Source: Orobanche coerulescens | Taxonomy: Eukaryota > Streptophyta > Magnoliopsida > Lamiales > Orobanchaceae | Assembly (NCBI GenBank): GCA_033398695.1 | Contig: CM065819.1 | Location: 3,087,501-3,151,500, forward strand | Reading direction: 5' to 3' | Length of the DNA: 64,000 nucleotides | Shown here: positions 21,266 to 33,507 of the stretch, piece by piece | How positions within the stretch are numbered: position 1 is the stretch's first letter | How the letters are laid out: every line of letters begins with the position of its first letter | Notes under the pieces: generated by a model | Databases searched by the model: none | Seen by the model: the letters and a program-made list of their open reading frames with translations, nothing else | What the model was told of the DNA's origin: nothing | Made by a program: the position numbers and the translations under genes

Positions 21266-22690
21266 TGTATGTCACAAGTCGTCCAGGAACAAGTCTAGAG
21301 GGGGGGGTGAATAGACTTGTTGAAACTCTTAAGCTCTTTTTTTTTTAAAGAGTGAGTTTCTTCAGCTGATAGGTAAACAAATGACTTGGAGTCGTTTGTT
21401 CTTAATATGTGCGGAAGTCAGCTGATGACGAATATAAAGAAACTAATGAAACACTTAACAATGGATGCAGCAGTTAAAATATGATGCTATAAAAACAGTA
21501 AAGAACGCAGGCAATTATAGTGGTCTCAGAGGTGGGGTAATCCTCTACTAATCCACTTTTCTCCAAACCAGTTGGAGATGAATTCACTATAATTCTCAAA
21601 CAGTGATAAATATTACAGTGATTCAAACAAAACTACAACAGCTTCCAACCATTGGAAATTCGTGCCGTTGTACCACACTTGACTGCCTTGCACCTCTTGA
21701 TCCTCGATCCTCGGATGCCTTTACAGTCACTAACTTCAACCAGTGAAGTACCCCGAACTCAGGATTATAGACAAGAGTTTTTGTCTTCTCCAACTAAGAG
21801 CTTCTTTAGGTATGAACTTTTAGAACCGCTCTTTCCTCGATGCTGTATTTCGCTTTTTGATAGCTTCAATGCTTTGATTGCTTGAAAGTATGTTAGCACC
21901 GGTAGTTGTTATCGTAAGGTAATCTCAGCTTCAAATCTTCGGATATATATAGGTCACGATCTCTGAGTTTTTCCTTGTAGCCGTTGCAAACCTTTTGAAC
22001 AAATCCGTCCGTTGGAGGGAGACTTCTTTGTTTAATCTTTCTGAACGTTGCAAGGCTGGATTCCCATATTTTAATCTATCTTCCGACCGTTGTGAAGACT
22101 CTGCATGTGATGCGCTGAATCTTTTGAATATAAAATGATTAAAGTCTTCAAGGTGGGTCTGGATGATTTATTTAAATCATATCTCTTGCGGGAATCACTC
22201 CAATTTGTCTCTTTACGTTGCATGTGACTTTCCGTAATACTTGACTTTTCAACGCATGCTGACGTGGACTTGGAGTACTTGGCTGATCTCGACTAGGCTG
22301 ATGAGCAGTTAACTTCTCTGCAGTCTGGACCTCTCTGATGTTCTTAGTTTGGAACTTGACTGATCAGGTGTCTTGTCTGAGGTACCTTGGCTGCAGTCTG
22401 GTCAAACATCCCTGATATATATTGTTGACCAGAACTACTCTGACTTGACTCGGCTGATCCTCTCTGATGGACTTAGCTGTACCTAGTACTTAGCCGATTT
22501 TTTAGCCTAACTTATTTTTGGCCTATAGAAGATACTCATTTGGTTCTTCTTTACATTTTGCCAAGTTTTATACTTAACATATTTGGCCTATGGAAGATAC
22601 TCATTTGGTTCTTCCTTACATTTTTGCCAATTAATAAACATTTGACTTTATACTTATGACATCATCAAAATCTAACAAGTACTCCTAACA
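21266..22690 (-). mobile_element. Copia 3 3' LTR
   Basis: 1425 bp, TGTATGTCACAAG to ACTCCTAACA on the plus strand. It is nearly identical to 32020-33437. Differences cluster around 22390-22490 at CAG/CTG trinucleotides. It carries a run of G near 21300 and of T near 21340. Confidence 0.92.
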
Positions 22691-22705
22691 AATTCCCCCT
22701 ATTTT
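22691..22705 (-). other. Copia 3 polypurine tract
   Basis: The minus strand reads AAAATAGGGGGAATT, directly before the 3' LTR start TGTTAGG. Confidence 0.75.
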
Positions 22706-22914
22706 GATGATGGCAAAACTTTAAACAAGTAATCAAATGATCAAGTCTGCACTTAGGTGTAAGACACAAACTAAAGTCAGTCTAATTTTTGAGACAACTG
22801 GGAATTGTCATTCAAAAAGACTGTTATAAAATTAATTTTACAAGTACATGGCTGAATTTTACAAGAAAATTTTCAAGTACATGAATCATTACAAGTACAA
22901 AAAGTAAGTGAAAG

Positions 22915-25900
22915 TCATCTGCCTCTTCCTCTGCCTCTTCGAATAGGCTGTTTGGCAGGTCTGAAGGGTTTAGCTCCGATTGGTCCTGTCTTGACTGGGG
23001 CAAGACCATACTTCCTCTTCACAACAAGAGCTGTGAAGGCTTGCTCTTCTTGGGATGAAAATTTGTTCTCAAGACATAGTTTCTTGATTTTCCTTTGTAG
23101 CGCAAGTTCATCCAACGCACCTCCTCTTTCCAAAATAGGAGGATCTTTGGCAGTGAATGAAGGAATCATGGGATAGGCATTTAGTTTCTCAGCATGTTTC
23201 TTCAGAATAGCCCAGAGTTGCGGATGAGCTTCTTCCATGAAATTTATGAAGATTTGCTGTGGGGAGAGATTATCATCCTGGAGTATTTCCCAGATGTAGT
23301 AGTCTCTGATAAACTTCTTTCTTGCAAGTCCCCACATTTCCAGAGCTTCATATGGAACAAAATCCTCCACAAACCACAACTCCTTTCCTTCCCACTCCAG
23401 AGTAGGCTCAAAACCTCCTCTAGTCCTCCTCTTCTTGCCTTCAGGCTGGTCAGCCTGTTCTTCTGGATCTGCTCCTCCCTTCCTCTTGGCTGAGGATGTC
23501 CCAGCAGTGATCATATGGACATCCTGCCTTTTCTTCGATCTAAACTCCTTCCTTATCTCTTCTTGATCATTTTCTTCCCCCTGAATTCTATCTTCCCCCT
23601 TTTTCCAGCATCAACTAAGGTAGTCAATTGCTGCTCTATTCTGCTCATCCAATCAGACATGCCAAATGGCATTCTGTTGTTGGTAAGGGGAGAAGGCTGA
23701 GGAACTTCTCTCTGCAGCAAAGTGTCGATCTTTGCATTGATGGATTGAAGGTCAGGAGTGACCTGAGATGCCAGTAGCTCTCCAATCGTATCTTTCACAA
23801 TCTGCCTGATCAACTCAGTCACGGAAGGTGAGAACTGAGCTGGTGGAGAGTGCTCGCCTGAGCCTTCTGCAATTGAACCACTGGACTGCAAGCTTCTGTC
23901 TGCAGCTGGTACTCCGGATGGGGTCTTCTCTGGGGTCCCTGATCTGGAGTCCTCAGCTAACTCCGCATCTAGGCTGGTGTACCGGGCGGGTGCCCCAGTC
24001 CTATCTGCAGCTTCTTGTGTCGACTCTGGCTCCGGCTCCTTTTCTCCTTCTTCCTTCTCTTGTTCTTTCTCCTGCTCTTCCTCCTTTTCTTCTTCAATAT
24101 TTTCTTTTTCTTTTTCTTCATCCTTTTCTTTTTCTTTTTCTTTTTCAGCTCCTTTATCTCCTCCTTCATCATCATCATCATCATCATTATTGTCATCACC
24201 CTTCTCATCTTTTCCTCCTTCATCCTCATCATCCTTTTCTTTTTCATCATTATCCTCCTCTCCTTTATCCTGTTCTACTTCTTCTCCTTCTTCTTCTTCT
24301 TCTTCATTCAACTCTTCTGTCTTCTCAACTTCCTCAGGTTGATTTTCAACTAAAATCTTTTCTTCTTCTCTTCTCTCTTCATGGTCTTCTTCTTCATCGT
24401 CTAAAACAACAACTTCTTCATCTCCATCTACCTCTTCAATCCTAATTTCTCTCTCATCATCCTCCTCTTCATCCTCTTGTCCAAAGGAACCATCAAAAAT
24501 ACTAAGCATTATGGAATGGATGAATTGGTCCATGTTGTCTTTAAAATGAGACATGAACCAATTATCCTGGAGGATTAAAAGTAAGTCTGATTCTTTGCAA
24601 AAATGAATCAGTACATCCTCCGTGGCTTGGGGATAACCCCAACCACTAGTTTCAATATAAGCCTGAAAATATGTAAATGACAGGGTTTTGAAAAACTTCC
24701 ACTCTTCGAAAATATTGATAAAAGAGTGTTTTAATGCTTGTGGCTTAACAAGCTATAGTTGTTCGATGGATAGATTAAAAATATTATTTTCTAGCAGGTT
24801 AAAGATATAATTGGCTTCAGGGATTGAAATTATTAGACATGCTTCTTCTTCTTCATGAATGTAGGCTGGGGTGAGTACAGCCACAATCTGAGTCTCGAGG
24901 GTGTCTGGGGCAGGCTGGTCTTCCAGGTGAGTTGGTGACCTGGCTGTAGGGCTGGCAAGATGATCTGACTGCTCTTCCTCACTAAACTGCAGTCTCCTGA
25001 TCCTCTTGGGAGAGGGTTCTGGGGAGGACTGCATGATGGAAGGTCCTTCAGGGGCTGGTCCCCTTCTCTTAAATCGGACTGCTATGGGAGTGTTGTCAGA
25101 CTCGGAGTCTGACTCGACTGCAGTTGGGTTGTCGGCTGCAGGTCGGTCCGACTCGCCTGACGAATAATATCTCAGGTAGGGCCTTGTGTCAGGCAGCTCC
25201 TTCAACATCTGGGTTGCTCTCCTTGTGCCTCCCAATTTTCTCAGCGTTTCTTGGTCCAGATGACCAAGTCTTTTGTTGGGGTGGAAGGGGTCAGTGCTTC
25301 CCTTCGCCATGCCTGTCTTTTCCAACAACCAACTCAGCTGCGTTCCAAACGCCAGCTTGGTTTTAAATCTCTTCTCATCAACAAGCCATTCGGCTTTGTT
25401 GACTTCTCGAACGAGTTGCCTAAATATGTAATTTGCCCAATCAATTTCCTCATCTTGAATTAGTGCTCCCAGCACCATGAACTTCGCCGACGACAGTTGG
25501 TCGTAACTGCCGGCCATCCCCATGATGATTTTGTTGGTTATGTCCAACGCAAAACCATAAACCTTTTTAATCTCACTCCTTTTGGCAGTGAGTTTCAGCT
25601 TTTCCGGCAAATTCTCCACTTTGACCTTCTTCCAGGTTTCGGCGGCGGACTGCTTGAGAGCTTCGACAGCTATACCGTGGTGCTTCATACCAAACACTCT
25701 GTGAATCGAATCACGCGATATGTCGACTTGTCTTACGCCAACTGTGCTCCGAATTACATCTTGAATCAAACAGGCTTCGCGATAGAACGCGATAACATCC
25801 TCCTTGTACAAATATTGAGGGTTGATGTCCAGGAATGGGTAGATCCCATTGAGCTTCATCGTGCGGATTAGGTCAAGCACATCATAATTCTCCAGATTAG

Positions 25901-25991
25901 CTTCCAATAAGCCTTCGAAATCGACGACCAGCGAGAAAATAATCTGGTCCTTGACCGCCTTCAGGTTGACGCCTTCGAAGTACGATTCCAT
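22915..25991 (-). pseudogene. Copia 3 extra ORF downstream of pol
   Basis: About 1,025 codons in the sense of the element. First part: 412 codons from the ATG at 25991, a globular region (residues about 1-270, with FYREACLIQDV, VDISRDSIHRVFGM, TQLSWLLEKTG) and then a Ser/Pro/acidic linker. A single TAG (24755-24753) follows, and the same frame continues 399 codons. That part includes about 155 residues dominated by Glu, Asp and Lys (24480 to 24010) and a coiled-coil-like tail. A frameshift near a homopolymer run at about 23610 leads to 23514-22915, ending in a basic RRGRGRGR tail. No signal peptide, membrane segment or RT/integrase motif is seen, so it is not a typical env. The first part loosely resembles the plant-transposon-associated family PF20167, from memory only. 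Confidence 0.7.
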
Positions 25992-25993
25992 TT

Positions 25994-26006
25994 CTGCAAA
26001 CAAAAG
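25994..26006 (-). promoter_or_regulatory. Splice-acceptor-like site before the extra ORF
   Basis: The minus strand reads TTTTGTTTGCAG followed by AAATGG, so a pyrimidine-rich tract plus CAG ends two bases before the first ATG of the extra ORF (25991). It could serve a spliced subgenomic mRNA, as known for env-like ORFs of some retroelements. No donor has been identified. Confidence 0.4.
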
Positions 26007-26112
26007 ATTTCTTAGTGTATTTGGAGTTCAAGAATTTTTTTTTTTGCTCTGTAAATTTTTGCTCTGTAGATCTAGGGTAAGCGTAAAAGGTAAAGTGAAG
26101 GGGTTTCTTTCC

Positions 26113-26155
26113 TTATAAAGAAGATGAAAAGATGTATGGATTAAATTATTATATA
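26113..26155 (-). promoter_or_regulatory. TATA-like boxes upstream of the extra ORF
   Basis: The minus strand has TATATAAT (26155-26148) and CTTTATAAGG (about 26120-26111), 120-165 bp before the ATG at 25991. Together with the stop-rich 26004-26539 gap they could form an internal promoter. In such AT-rich DNA chance is a real alternative. Confidence 0.3.
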
Positions 26156-26539
26156 TTTGAAATGGTGGTACGCCTTTTGAGATTCTTTTAAATTTCAAAT
26201 TTGAATCGGTGGCCCATTTTAAAATTTGACGGTTGGTTTTGATTGGCCACCGTGGAGGTCGATTTAACAAGCGATTGCCATGTGTATTTAAAGTGCCACT
26301 TGTGAATTGAACATTAATATATTTAAATACCGTTTGTGAACCAAAATTAATATATAAATATGGCAGATAATAATTAAATATTCAGAGGTCGGTTGTTTTT
26401 AGAAAACTTAGCTGGTCTGATTTGTTGAATGTTGACCGCTCTGCATCAGGTGAGTTGACTTCTCGCCTGATATTTTGATCAGCCAGGTTCCTTTGTCCGT
26501 CCTTTGTTCTCTTGCCTGCATCAGCTAGGATCTGATTCT

Positions 26540-29500
26540 TCAGCTTGCTTCTGTACTAGATTCCCAATCTAGTAATCCAAGATCTCTGCTCAGCTCCAAA
26601 AACCTTTCTTCTGGCAAGGGTTTGGTAAAGATGTCAACTATTTGATAGTCTGTGCTGACTCTTTCAACTCTAACCCTTTTTTTAAGCACATAGTCTCTGA
26701 TGAAGTGGTGTTTAACATCAATGTGCTTCGTACTTGAATGTAAAACTGGATTGTTGGTTATTGCAATTGCACTATTGTTGTCACACCAGATTGGAACTTC
26801 ATTGGCAATGATATTATAATCCCTTAGCTGTTGTCTGATCCATAAAATCTTAGCACAACAGCTACCTGCAGCTAGGTATTCTGACTCTGTGGTGGAGATA
26901 GAGTTAGAAACCTGCTTCTTGCTAAACCAGGATATCAGTATGATTCCTAGGAATTGGCACGTTCCACTAGTGCTCTTCCTGTTGATTTTGCATCCTGCGA
27001 AATCTGCATCTGAGTATCCTGACAGCTCGAAGTTATCATCCTTGGGGTACCATAGTCCAACATTGACTGTAGACTTAAGGTACTTGATTATCCTCTTGGC
27101 TGCATCTAGGTGTGATTGCTTCGGCTTGGACTGGAATCGCGCACAAACTCCTACGGCATAGGATATGTCTGGTCTGCTTGCAGTGAGGTACAGAAGAGAT
27201 CCAATGAGTCCTCTGTAGTGGGTTGAGTCTACTAATATGCCTGCCTCGTCTGCATCCAGGTGAGTACTTGTGCTCATAGGAATTCTTGCTGGCTTGGATG
27301 ATTCCATTCCATATCTCTTGATAAGGTCTTTGGTATACTTAGCTTGGTGGATGAAAATTCCTTTTTCCATCTGCTTAACTTGTAGTCCGAGAAAGAAGTT
27401 ATGCTTTCCCATCATACTCATCTCAAATTCTCCTTGCATGAGGTTGGAGAATTTCTCGCATAACTCTGGATTGGTTGAACCGAATATGATGTCATCCACA
27501 TATATCTGGACTATTAATATGTGGCTTTCGTGCTCCACTCTGAATAAGGTCTTGTCCACCTTCCCTTTGCAAAAACCATTCTTCTCAAGAAACACAGACA
27601 ATGTTTCATACCACGCTCTAGGTGCTTGCTTAAGTCCATAGAGAGCTTTCAACAGCTTGTAGACTTTGTCTCCTTTGACAAAACCTGGGAGTTGCTCTAC
27701 ATATACTTCCTCTTCTAGGATTCCATTTAGAAAAGCACTCTTTACATCCATTTTATAGACTTCAAAATCTATAAATGCAGCATATGCAAGGAATAGTCTG
27801 ATGGCCTCTAATCTTGCAACGGGTGCATAGGTTTCATCAAAATCTATTCCTTCATACTGTGCATAACCTTTTGCTACAAGTCTGGCCTTATTCCTAACAA
27901 CAGCTCCGTCTTCATCACTCTTGTTTTTGTACACCCATTTGGTGCCAATGACCTTCTTGTGATCAGGTCTGTCTGTTAGTTCCCAAACTTTGTTTCTTTC
28001 CATCTGCTCCAGTTCTTCTTGCATGGCATTTATCCATGAATAATATTCCAGGGCTTGTTCTGTTGTTTTAGGTTCTATCTGTGACATAAATCATGAGAAC
28101 ATAGCCATTCCTTCGGGTAGAGTTGACTGTCTCGTCTTAACTCCATCAGTCAGCTTCCCGATTATTTGCTGAATTGGGTGATCTTTGAGCCATTTGGGGA
28201 TATCGTCTTCTTCTAGGTTTGTTCCCCCTGTTGGATTGCTCTAGTGGATTTCTGCATCAGCTGGGTTCTGGTCTGCAACTGGATCAGCTATCGTCTTGTC
28301 ATCTGCAGGTTGGATCTGATCTGCAGGTGAGCCTTTATAAGCTACAGCTGGGTCTTCATCAGCGGCAACTGGATCAGATAGGTTTGGTGATCCTGTCTGA
28401 TCTGCAGTTGGGTCTTCAGCAGCTACAGTTGGATCATCAGGCTGGTCTGCAGGTGAGTCCACCATTCCAGTGTCATGTACAATGACTTCTTCAAGAGTCG
28501 CTGATTTGAGCTTGTTTTTAATTAGCTCAACTTGCTTCCTGTACTCAACGGTAGATTCATCAAAAACAACATGGGGTGTTTCCTCCACAACTAAGGTTCT
28601 TTTATTAAAAACTCTATATGCCTTGCTTCTTTGTGAGTATCCCATAAAGAGACCGTCATCAGTTTTAGTATCAAAGGCATTTAGTTGTGTTTTACCGTTG
28701 TTGTGGATGAAACACTTACAACCAAAAACATGAAAGTAAGCAACAGTAGGAGTTCTATTATTCCAATCCTCATAGGGAGTTTTGCCATGTCTCCCTACTA
28801 TCATACTCCTGTTCTGTGTATGGCAAGCTGTGTTGATGCTTCACCCGTAACCTCTTGGGCAGTCCGCTTCGCAATCATGGACCTTGCCGCTTCCTTCGTG
28901 GTTCTGCTTTCTTCTTTCAAAGAACACCATTCTCGCCGGAGTCCTGGGCCGCAGAGCTCATGCTGGATACCATTCTGATCGCTGTAATCAGTTATCGCCT
29001 TGTTGAGAAACTCTCCTCCTCTATCTGATCTGATCTTGATGATGGATAGGGATTTCTCATTCTGGATCCTTCTCAGCAGCTCAGGTAGCTTGGTCAAGGT
29101 TTCACTTTTCTTATATAGGAAGATAATCTAAGTGTACCTTGAATAATCATCTACTATAACAAGAGCATGCTTTCGGCCGCTCAAAGTCCTTGGCTTGATA
29201 GGACCAAATAGATCCATGTGGAGTAGATCTAAGATCCTTGTTGTGAGAGTTGTAGGCTAAACTGGCTTGAATGATGCTCTGGTCTGCTTTTCTTTCTGAC
29301 ATGCATCACAAAGCACTTCCTTCTTGAATGCTTCATTTGGAAGTCCTCTGACCAGCTTCTGAGAACTTATCTTGTTGATGGCTTTGAAGTTCAGGTGACG
29401 TAATCTTTTGTGCCACAACCATCCATTCTCAGCTACTGTCTTAGATAGGAAACAGGAATTAGGTGTTCCTGTGTTCCAATATATCATGTAGACATCTCTT

Positions 29501-30309
29501 CTTCTGAAACCTTGGAGCTTCACTTCTCCAGACAGGATATCTATCACCATACATTTCCATATGGTGAAGACTACTAGGTTCTTCTCATCGCAAAACTGGC
29601 TTATGCTCAGGAGATTGTACTTGAGCCCTTTGACATAATGAACTTTGGATATCACAATATTTCCTCGGTGCAGCTCTCCAAAGCCTTTTGTTTGTCCTCT
29701 AGAGCTATCTCCAAAAGTTACATCAGGACCTCTTTCTTTGGTGTATTTGGACAGCATCTTCTTGTTCCCGGTCATGTGCCTCGAGCATCCAGAATCTACA
29801 AACCATTCTTCACCTCCAAAATTTGAGCTTGTGGAGATGTGGTTGTAGTCCTTCCACCTTTTCTGCAATCAGACAAGCAGAGATTTAGGTACCCAAATCC
29901 GTGTGTGTCCTTTGGGGTTAGCTGGTTTCCTGGAGAATTGATTTCTCCTTGGATTGTGAAAGTTGTTATTATTATTAAAACCCTCATAAGGTGTGTAAGG
30001 TCGAGGTCTGAATCTCCTGTTGGGATTGTATACTGGATATTCCTCAAAATTTTGATAGTGTTGGCCATTTCTAAATCTTGGCTGAGACCATCTATTAAAT
30101 CTTTGAGGTCTCCACACTTGTTCATTTTGGAAATTGGGATAACCTTGAGGTTTCCATCTGCCCCTCCCATTTTGAAATCTGTTTTTAGGGAGTTGTTGAT
30201 AATAGTGGGCATGTTGTCTGGGCTGCTGCTTTTGCCTGGGCCATTGCCTAGTCGCCTGTCTAGGTGGCTGCCTTGTGTAACCTGACTGCAGCCTAGACAT
30301 GTGACTTGG
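26540..30309 (-). pseudogene. Copia 3 pol (protease-integrase-RT-RNase H)
   Basis: The minus strand starts with a Gln/Arg/Asn-rich Gag-Pol linker (30300-29869), then protease WFVDSGCSRHMTG and GAG-pre-integrase (29868-29257, WHKRLRHLNFKAINKI, CDACQKEKQTR). Integrase follows (29097-28801, IKIRSDRGGEF), with its C-part in the next frame (28804-28241, GKTPYEDWNNR, FGCKCFIHNN). The RT/RNase H piece is an uninterrupted 515 codons (28087-26540): [30 protein letters not shown] text, [23 protein letters not shown], ending in RNase H with CDNNSAIAI and DIFTKPLP. Stops lie near 29869, 29255 and 28240. A frame change near 28830-28920 sits where a CAGCAG-type codon pair is expected and may be a sequence error. 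Confidence 0.88.
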
Positions 30310-31941
30310 CTATTGCCTATTTTTAAATATCGGTTTATACGTAGGCTCAGCAGTCGAGACAATTGTTTCTCCCTTGATAAATTTTCTTTGAGAACTAGAG
30401 GGAGTGTGAGGATCATATCCAAGGCCTGATTTGGAATATAGTGGCCTTTTATTGGTACACAATTCTTCCAGAGTTGAAGACGCCTTCAGGGAGGTTATTT
30501 CCTGCGCCTGAGTGTTATTTATCTGAGTCAGCTTAGTAAACTCGGCTTTGGCATGAGCAAGTGCAGCTGATTTTTCATTAAGTAAAATAGTTAGTCGATT
30601 TATCTCAGCTATATTAACATCAGCCTGGTTTTTTAAGTCAGCTGCAGTTATCTCAACCTTATTTAATTCTAGGCTGAGTTTTTCGAAATCATTTTTCAGC
30701 TGCCTATTCTCATCTTGCAGCTGAGTCTTCTCTGCTGATATAGTTTGGTGTGCAGATTTGAGTGTTTCAAAATCTTTAAATAACTGATTTACTGATTCGT
30801 GCAGATCCATATCTTGTGACATGGCTGAACTATTATTTGAACCGGAGGGTTTAGATGTTACCTCTTCATCAGCTAGGTTTGCCATCAGGCAGTCATACTC
30901 TTCATCATCATCAGAGAAGAATTCGCTGCTTGATTCTACATGCTCATGGTCTTCTCCGATGAGGGCCTTTCTTCTATCTTCTTTTCTGTCCACCTTCTTC
31001 TTGTTTTCATCCTTTTTGAGATCAGGATAGTCGATTTGGATATGTCCTGTCTTGTGACAATTGTAGCACTCTACTTTCCAGCTTCCAGCTTTATGGTTCC
31101 TTCTTGGATTCTCCTTATAATTTTTCTTGTATTTGGAGTAGTTCTTTCTAAAGTTGCTGAACCTTTGCATTATAAATGCCATTTCTTCCTCAAAATCTAA
31201 TAGATTTGGAGGCTTTACATCAGATAGGCTCTTGGCGGGGGACTCGGCTGCAAATGCTATTCCCTTCTCTGCAGGCTCGGTTGAGGATGAACTTGGAAGC
31301 TCGAACTCATAATCCTTCAGATCAGAGAACAGCTCTTGAATTTTTATTTTATTCAGGTCCTTGGACTCTCTCATGGCTACGGCCTTCATGCTCCATTCAG
31401 GGTTGAGAGATCTGAGAACCTTCAGTGCCATTTCCCTGTTGCCATAGGTTTTGCCGAGGGAGTTGATCTCATTGATAATCTCAATGAACCTTGTGTCCAC
31501 TTGATCTATGGATTCGCCATTCTTCATTTTGAAATTGTCAAACTTTTGAATGGCGATTGACAATTTATTTTCTTTGATTAGCTCCGTTCCTTCACACATT
31601 AAGGCTAATGTGTCCCAGATTTCCTTGGCATTCTTTCAGTTTTTTATCTTGACCATGGTGGATTTGTCAAGAGTTTGATATAGCACATATCTGGCCCGGT
31701 TGTCAAGGTTGGCCAGCTTTCTTTCTTCGGGAGTCAGCTCTGTCCTCTTCTTTGGAATCTTCTATGGCTTCCCTGCTGCGATCTCCTCTGCTGTGTTGTC
31801 CTTCTCGAAGATGAATGGACCATCCTCGATGATGCACCACATGTCATCATGGATCGAAGATAAGTGTGCCTACATCCTTATCTTCCAAAGATCATACTCG
31901 TCAACAGAAAACACAGGGAGTCTAGAATGCATGTGTTCCAT
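30310..31941 (-). pseudogene. Copia 3 Gag
   Basis: Frame from the ATG at 31941 to the stop at 30310, 544 codons. Early residues read MEHMHSRLPVFSVDEYDLW, the usual copia Gag opening. Three stops fall in the first 102 codons (31872 TAG, 31764 TAG, 31638 TGA). The remaining 429 codons are open and hold the UBN2-like Gag domain, a CCHC knuckle CYNCHKTGHIQIDYPDLKK (with Tyr/Pro where Cys is usual) and a long C-terminal coiled coil (about 30830-30470). The three stops each fit a C-to-T or G-to-A change of a Gln, Trp or Arg codon. Gag would bind the element RNA in cytoplasmic particles. Confidence 0.85.
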
Positions 31942-32007
31942 TATAAACTGAGAGTAAAGATATATCTCTGATATAGATCTAGTTCGTGAAATGAATGAAC
32001 CAACCTC

Positions 32008-32019
32008 TCTAATACCACT
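32008..32019 (-). other. Copia 3 primer-binding site
   Basis: The minus strand just inside the 5' LTR reads AGTGGTATTAGAGAGG. TGGTATTAGAG matches the initiator tRNA-Met complement TGGTATCAGAG with one C-to-T change. Confidence 0.7.
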
Positions 32020-33437
32020 TGTAGGTCACAAGTCGTCCAAGAACAAGTCTAGAGGGGGGGTGAATAGACTTGTTGAAACTCTTAAACTCTTTTTTTTTAA
32101 AGAGTGAGTTTCTTCAGCTGATAGGTAAACAAATGACTTGTAGTCTTTTGTTCTTAATATGTACGGAAGTCAGCTGATGAAGAATATAAAGCAACTAATG
32201 AAACACTTAACAATGGATGCAGCAGTTAAAATATGATGCTATAAAAACAGTAAAGAACGCAGGCAATTATAGTGGTCTCATAGGTGGGGTAATCCTCTAC
32301 TAATCCACTTTTCTCCAAACCAGTTGGAGATGAATTCACTATTATTCTCAACCAGTGATAAATATTACAGTGATTCAAACAAAACTACAACAGCTTCCAA
32401 CCAGTGGAAATCCGTGCCGTTGTACCACACTTGACTGCCTTGCACCTCTTGATCCTCGATCCTCGGATGCCTTTACAGTCACTAACTTCAACCAGTGAAG
32501 TACCCCGAACTCAGGATTATAGACTAGAGTTTTTGTCTTCTCCAACTAAGAGCTTCTTCAGGTATGAACTTTTAGAACCGCTCTTTCCTCGATGCTGTAT
32601 TTCGCTTTTTGATAGCTTGAATGCTTTGATCGCTTGAAAGTATGTTAGCACCGGTAGTTGTTATCGTAAGGTAATCTCAGCTTCAAATCTTCGGATATAT
32701 ATAGGTCACGATCTCTGAGTTTTTCCTTGTAGCCGTTGCAAACCTTTTGAACAAATCCGTCCGTTGGAGGGAGACTTCTTTGTTTAATCTTTCTGAACGT
32801 TGCAAGGCTGGATTCCCATATTTTAATCTATCTTCCGACCGTTGTGAAGACTCTGCATGTGATGCGCTGAATCTTTTGAATATAAAATGATTAAAGTCTT
32901 CAAGGTGGGTCTGGATGATTTATTTAAATCATATCTCTTGCGGGAATCACTCCAATTTGTCTCTTTACGTTGCATGTGACTTTCCGTAATACTTGACTTT
33001 TCAACGCATGCTGACGTGGACTTGGAGTACTTGGCTGATCTCGACTAGGCTGATGAGCAGTTAACTTCTCTGCAGTCTGGACCTCTCTGATGTTCTTAGT
33101 TTGGAACTTGACTGATCAGGTGTCTTGTCTGAGGTACCTTGGCTGCACCGTCAAACATCCCCGATATATATTGTTGACCTTAACTACTCGACTTGACTCG
33201 GTGATCCTCTCTGATGGACTTAGTCGTACCTAGTACTTAGCCGATTTTTTAGCCTAACTTATTTTTGGCCTATAGAAGATACTCATTTGGTTCTTCTTTA
33301 CATTTTGCCAAGTTTTATACTTAACATATTTGGCCTATGGAAGATACTCATTTGGTTCTTCCTTACATTTTTGCCAAGTAATAAATATTTGACTTTATAC
33401 TTATGACATCATCAAAATCTAACAAGTATTCCTAACA
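32020..33437 (-). mobile_element. Copia 3 5' LTR
   Basis: 1418 bp, TGTAGGTCACAAG to TTCCTAACA on the plus strand. It is a near copy of 21266-22690. A TATA box lies at 32695-32704. Confidence 0.92.
32695..32704 (-). promoter_or_regulatory. TATA box of Copia 3 5' LTR
   Basis: The minus strand reads CCTATATATATCCG, identical in the 3' LTR near 21943-21952. Confidence 0.6.
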
Positions 33438-33507
33438 CTTAATTTCTGTTTTGTAAATATTGACGATCTTTATTTTTTGAAACTTTTGCCCTGGATATTG
33501 AGTAATT

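Larger units (their letters stand above)
21266..33437 (-). mobile_element. Copia 3 element (Maximus/SIRE type), 12.2 kb
   Basis: LTRs 21266-22690 and 32020-33437, perfect TSD CTTAA (21261-21265, 33438-33442). On the minus strand: PBS, gag (31941), protease/integrase/RT/RNase H (to 26540), a 0.5-kb gap, a second large frame (25991 to about 22915), PPT and 3' LTR. The size, the RT signature [11 protein letters not shown], the protease WFVDSGCSRHMTG and an extra frame after pol fit the Maximus/SIRE lineage. The LTR copies are very similar apart from a few clustered differences, which suggests a fairly recent insertion. Only a handful of stops break the coding region. Confidence 0.92.

Noticed and set aside
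23828..24445. Long plus-strand frames rich in Leu/His/Ser/Phe (for example 23828-24445).
   Set aside because: They are the complement of the GAA/GAT-rich acidic segment of the minus-strand extra ORF in Copia 3. Low-complexity DNA stays open in several frames.
22915..25991. The extra Copia 3 frame as a classical retroviral env.
   Set aside because: No signal peptide, transmembrane segment or fusion-peptide-like stretch is visible, and the protein is mainly charged and soluble in character.
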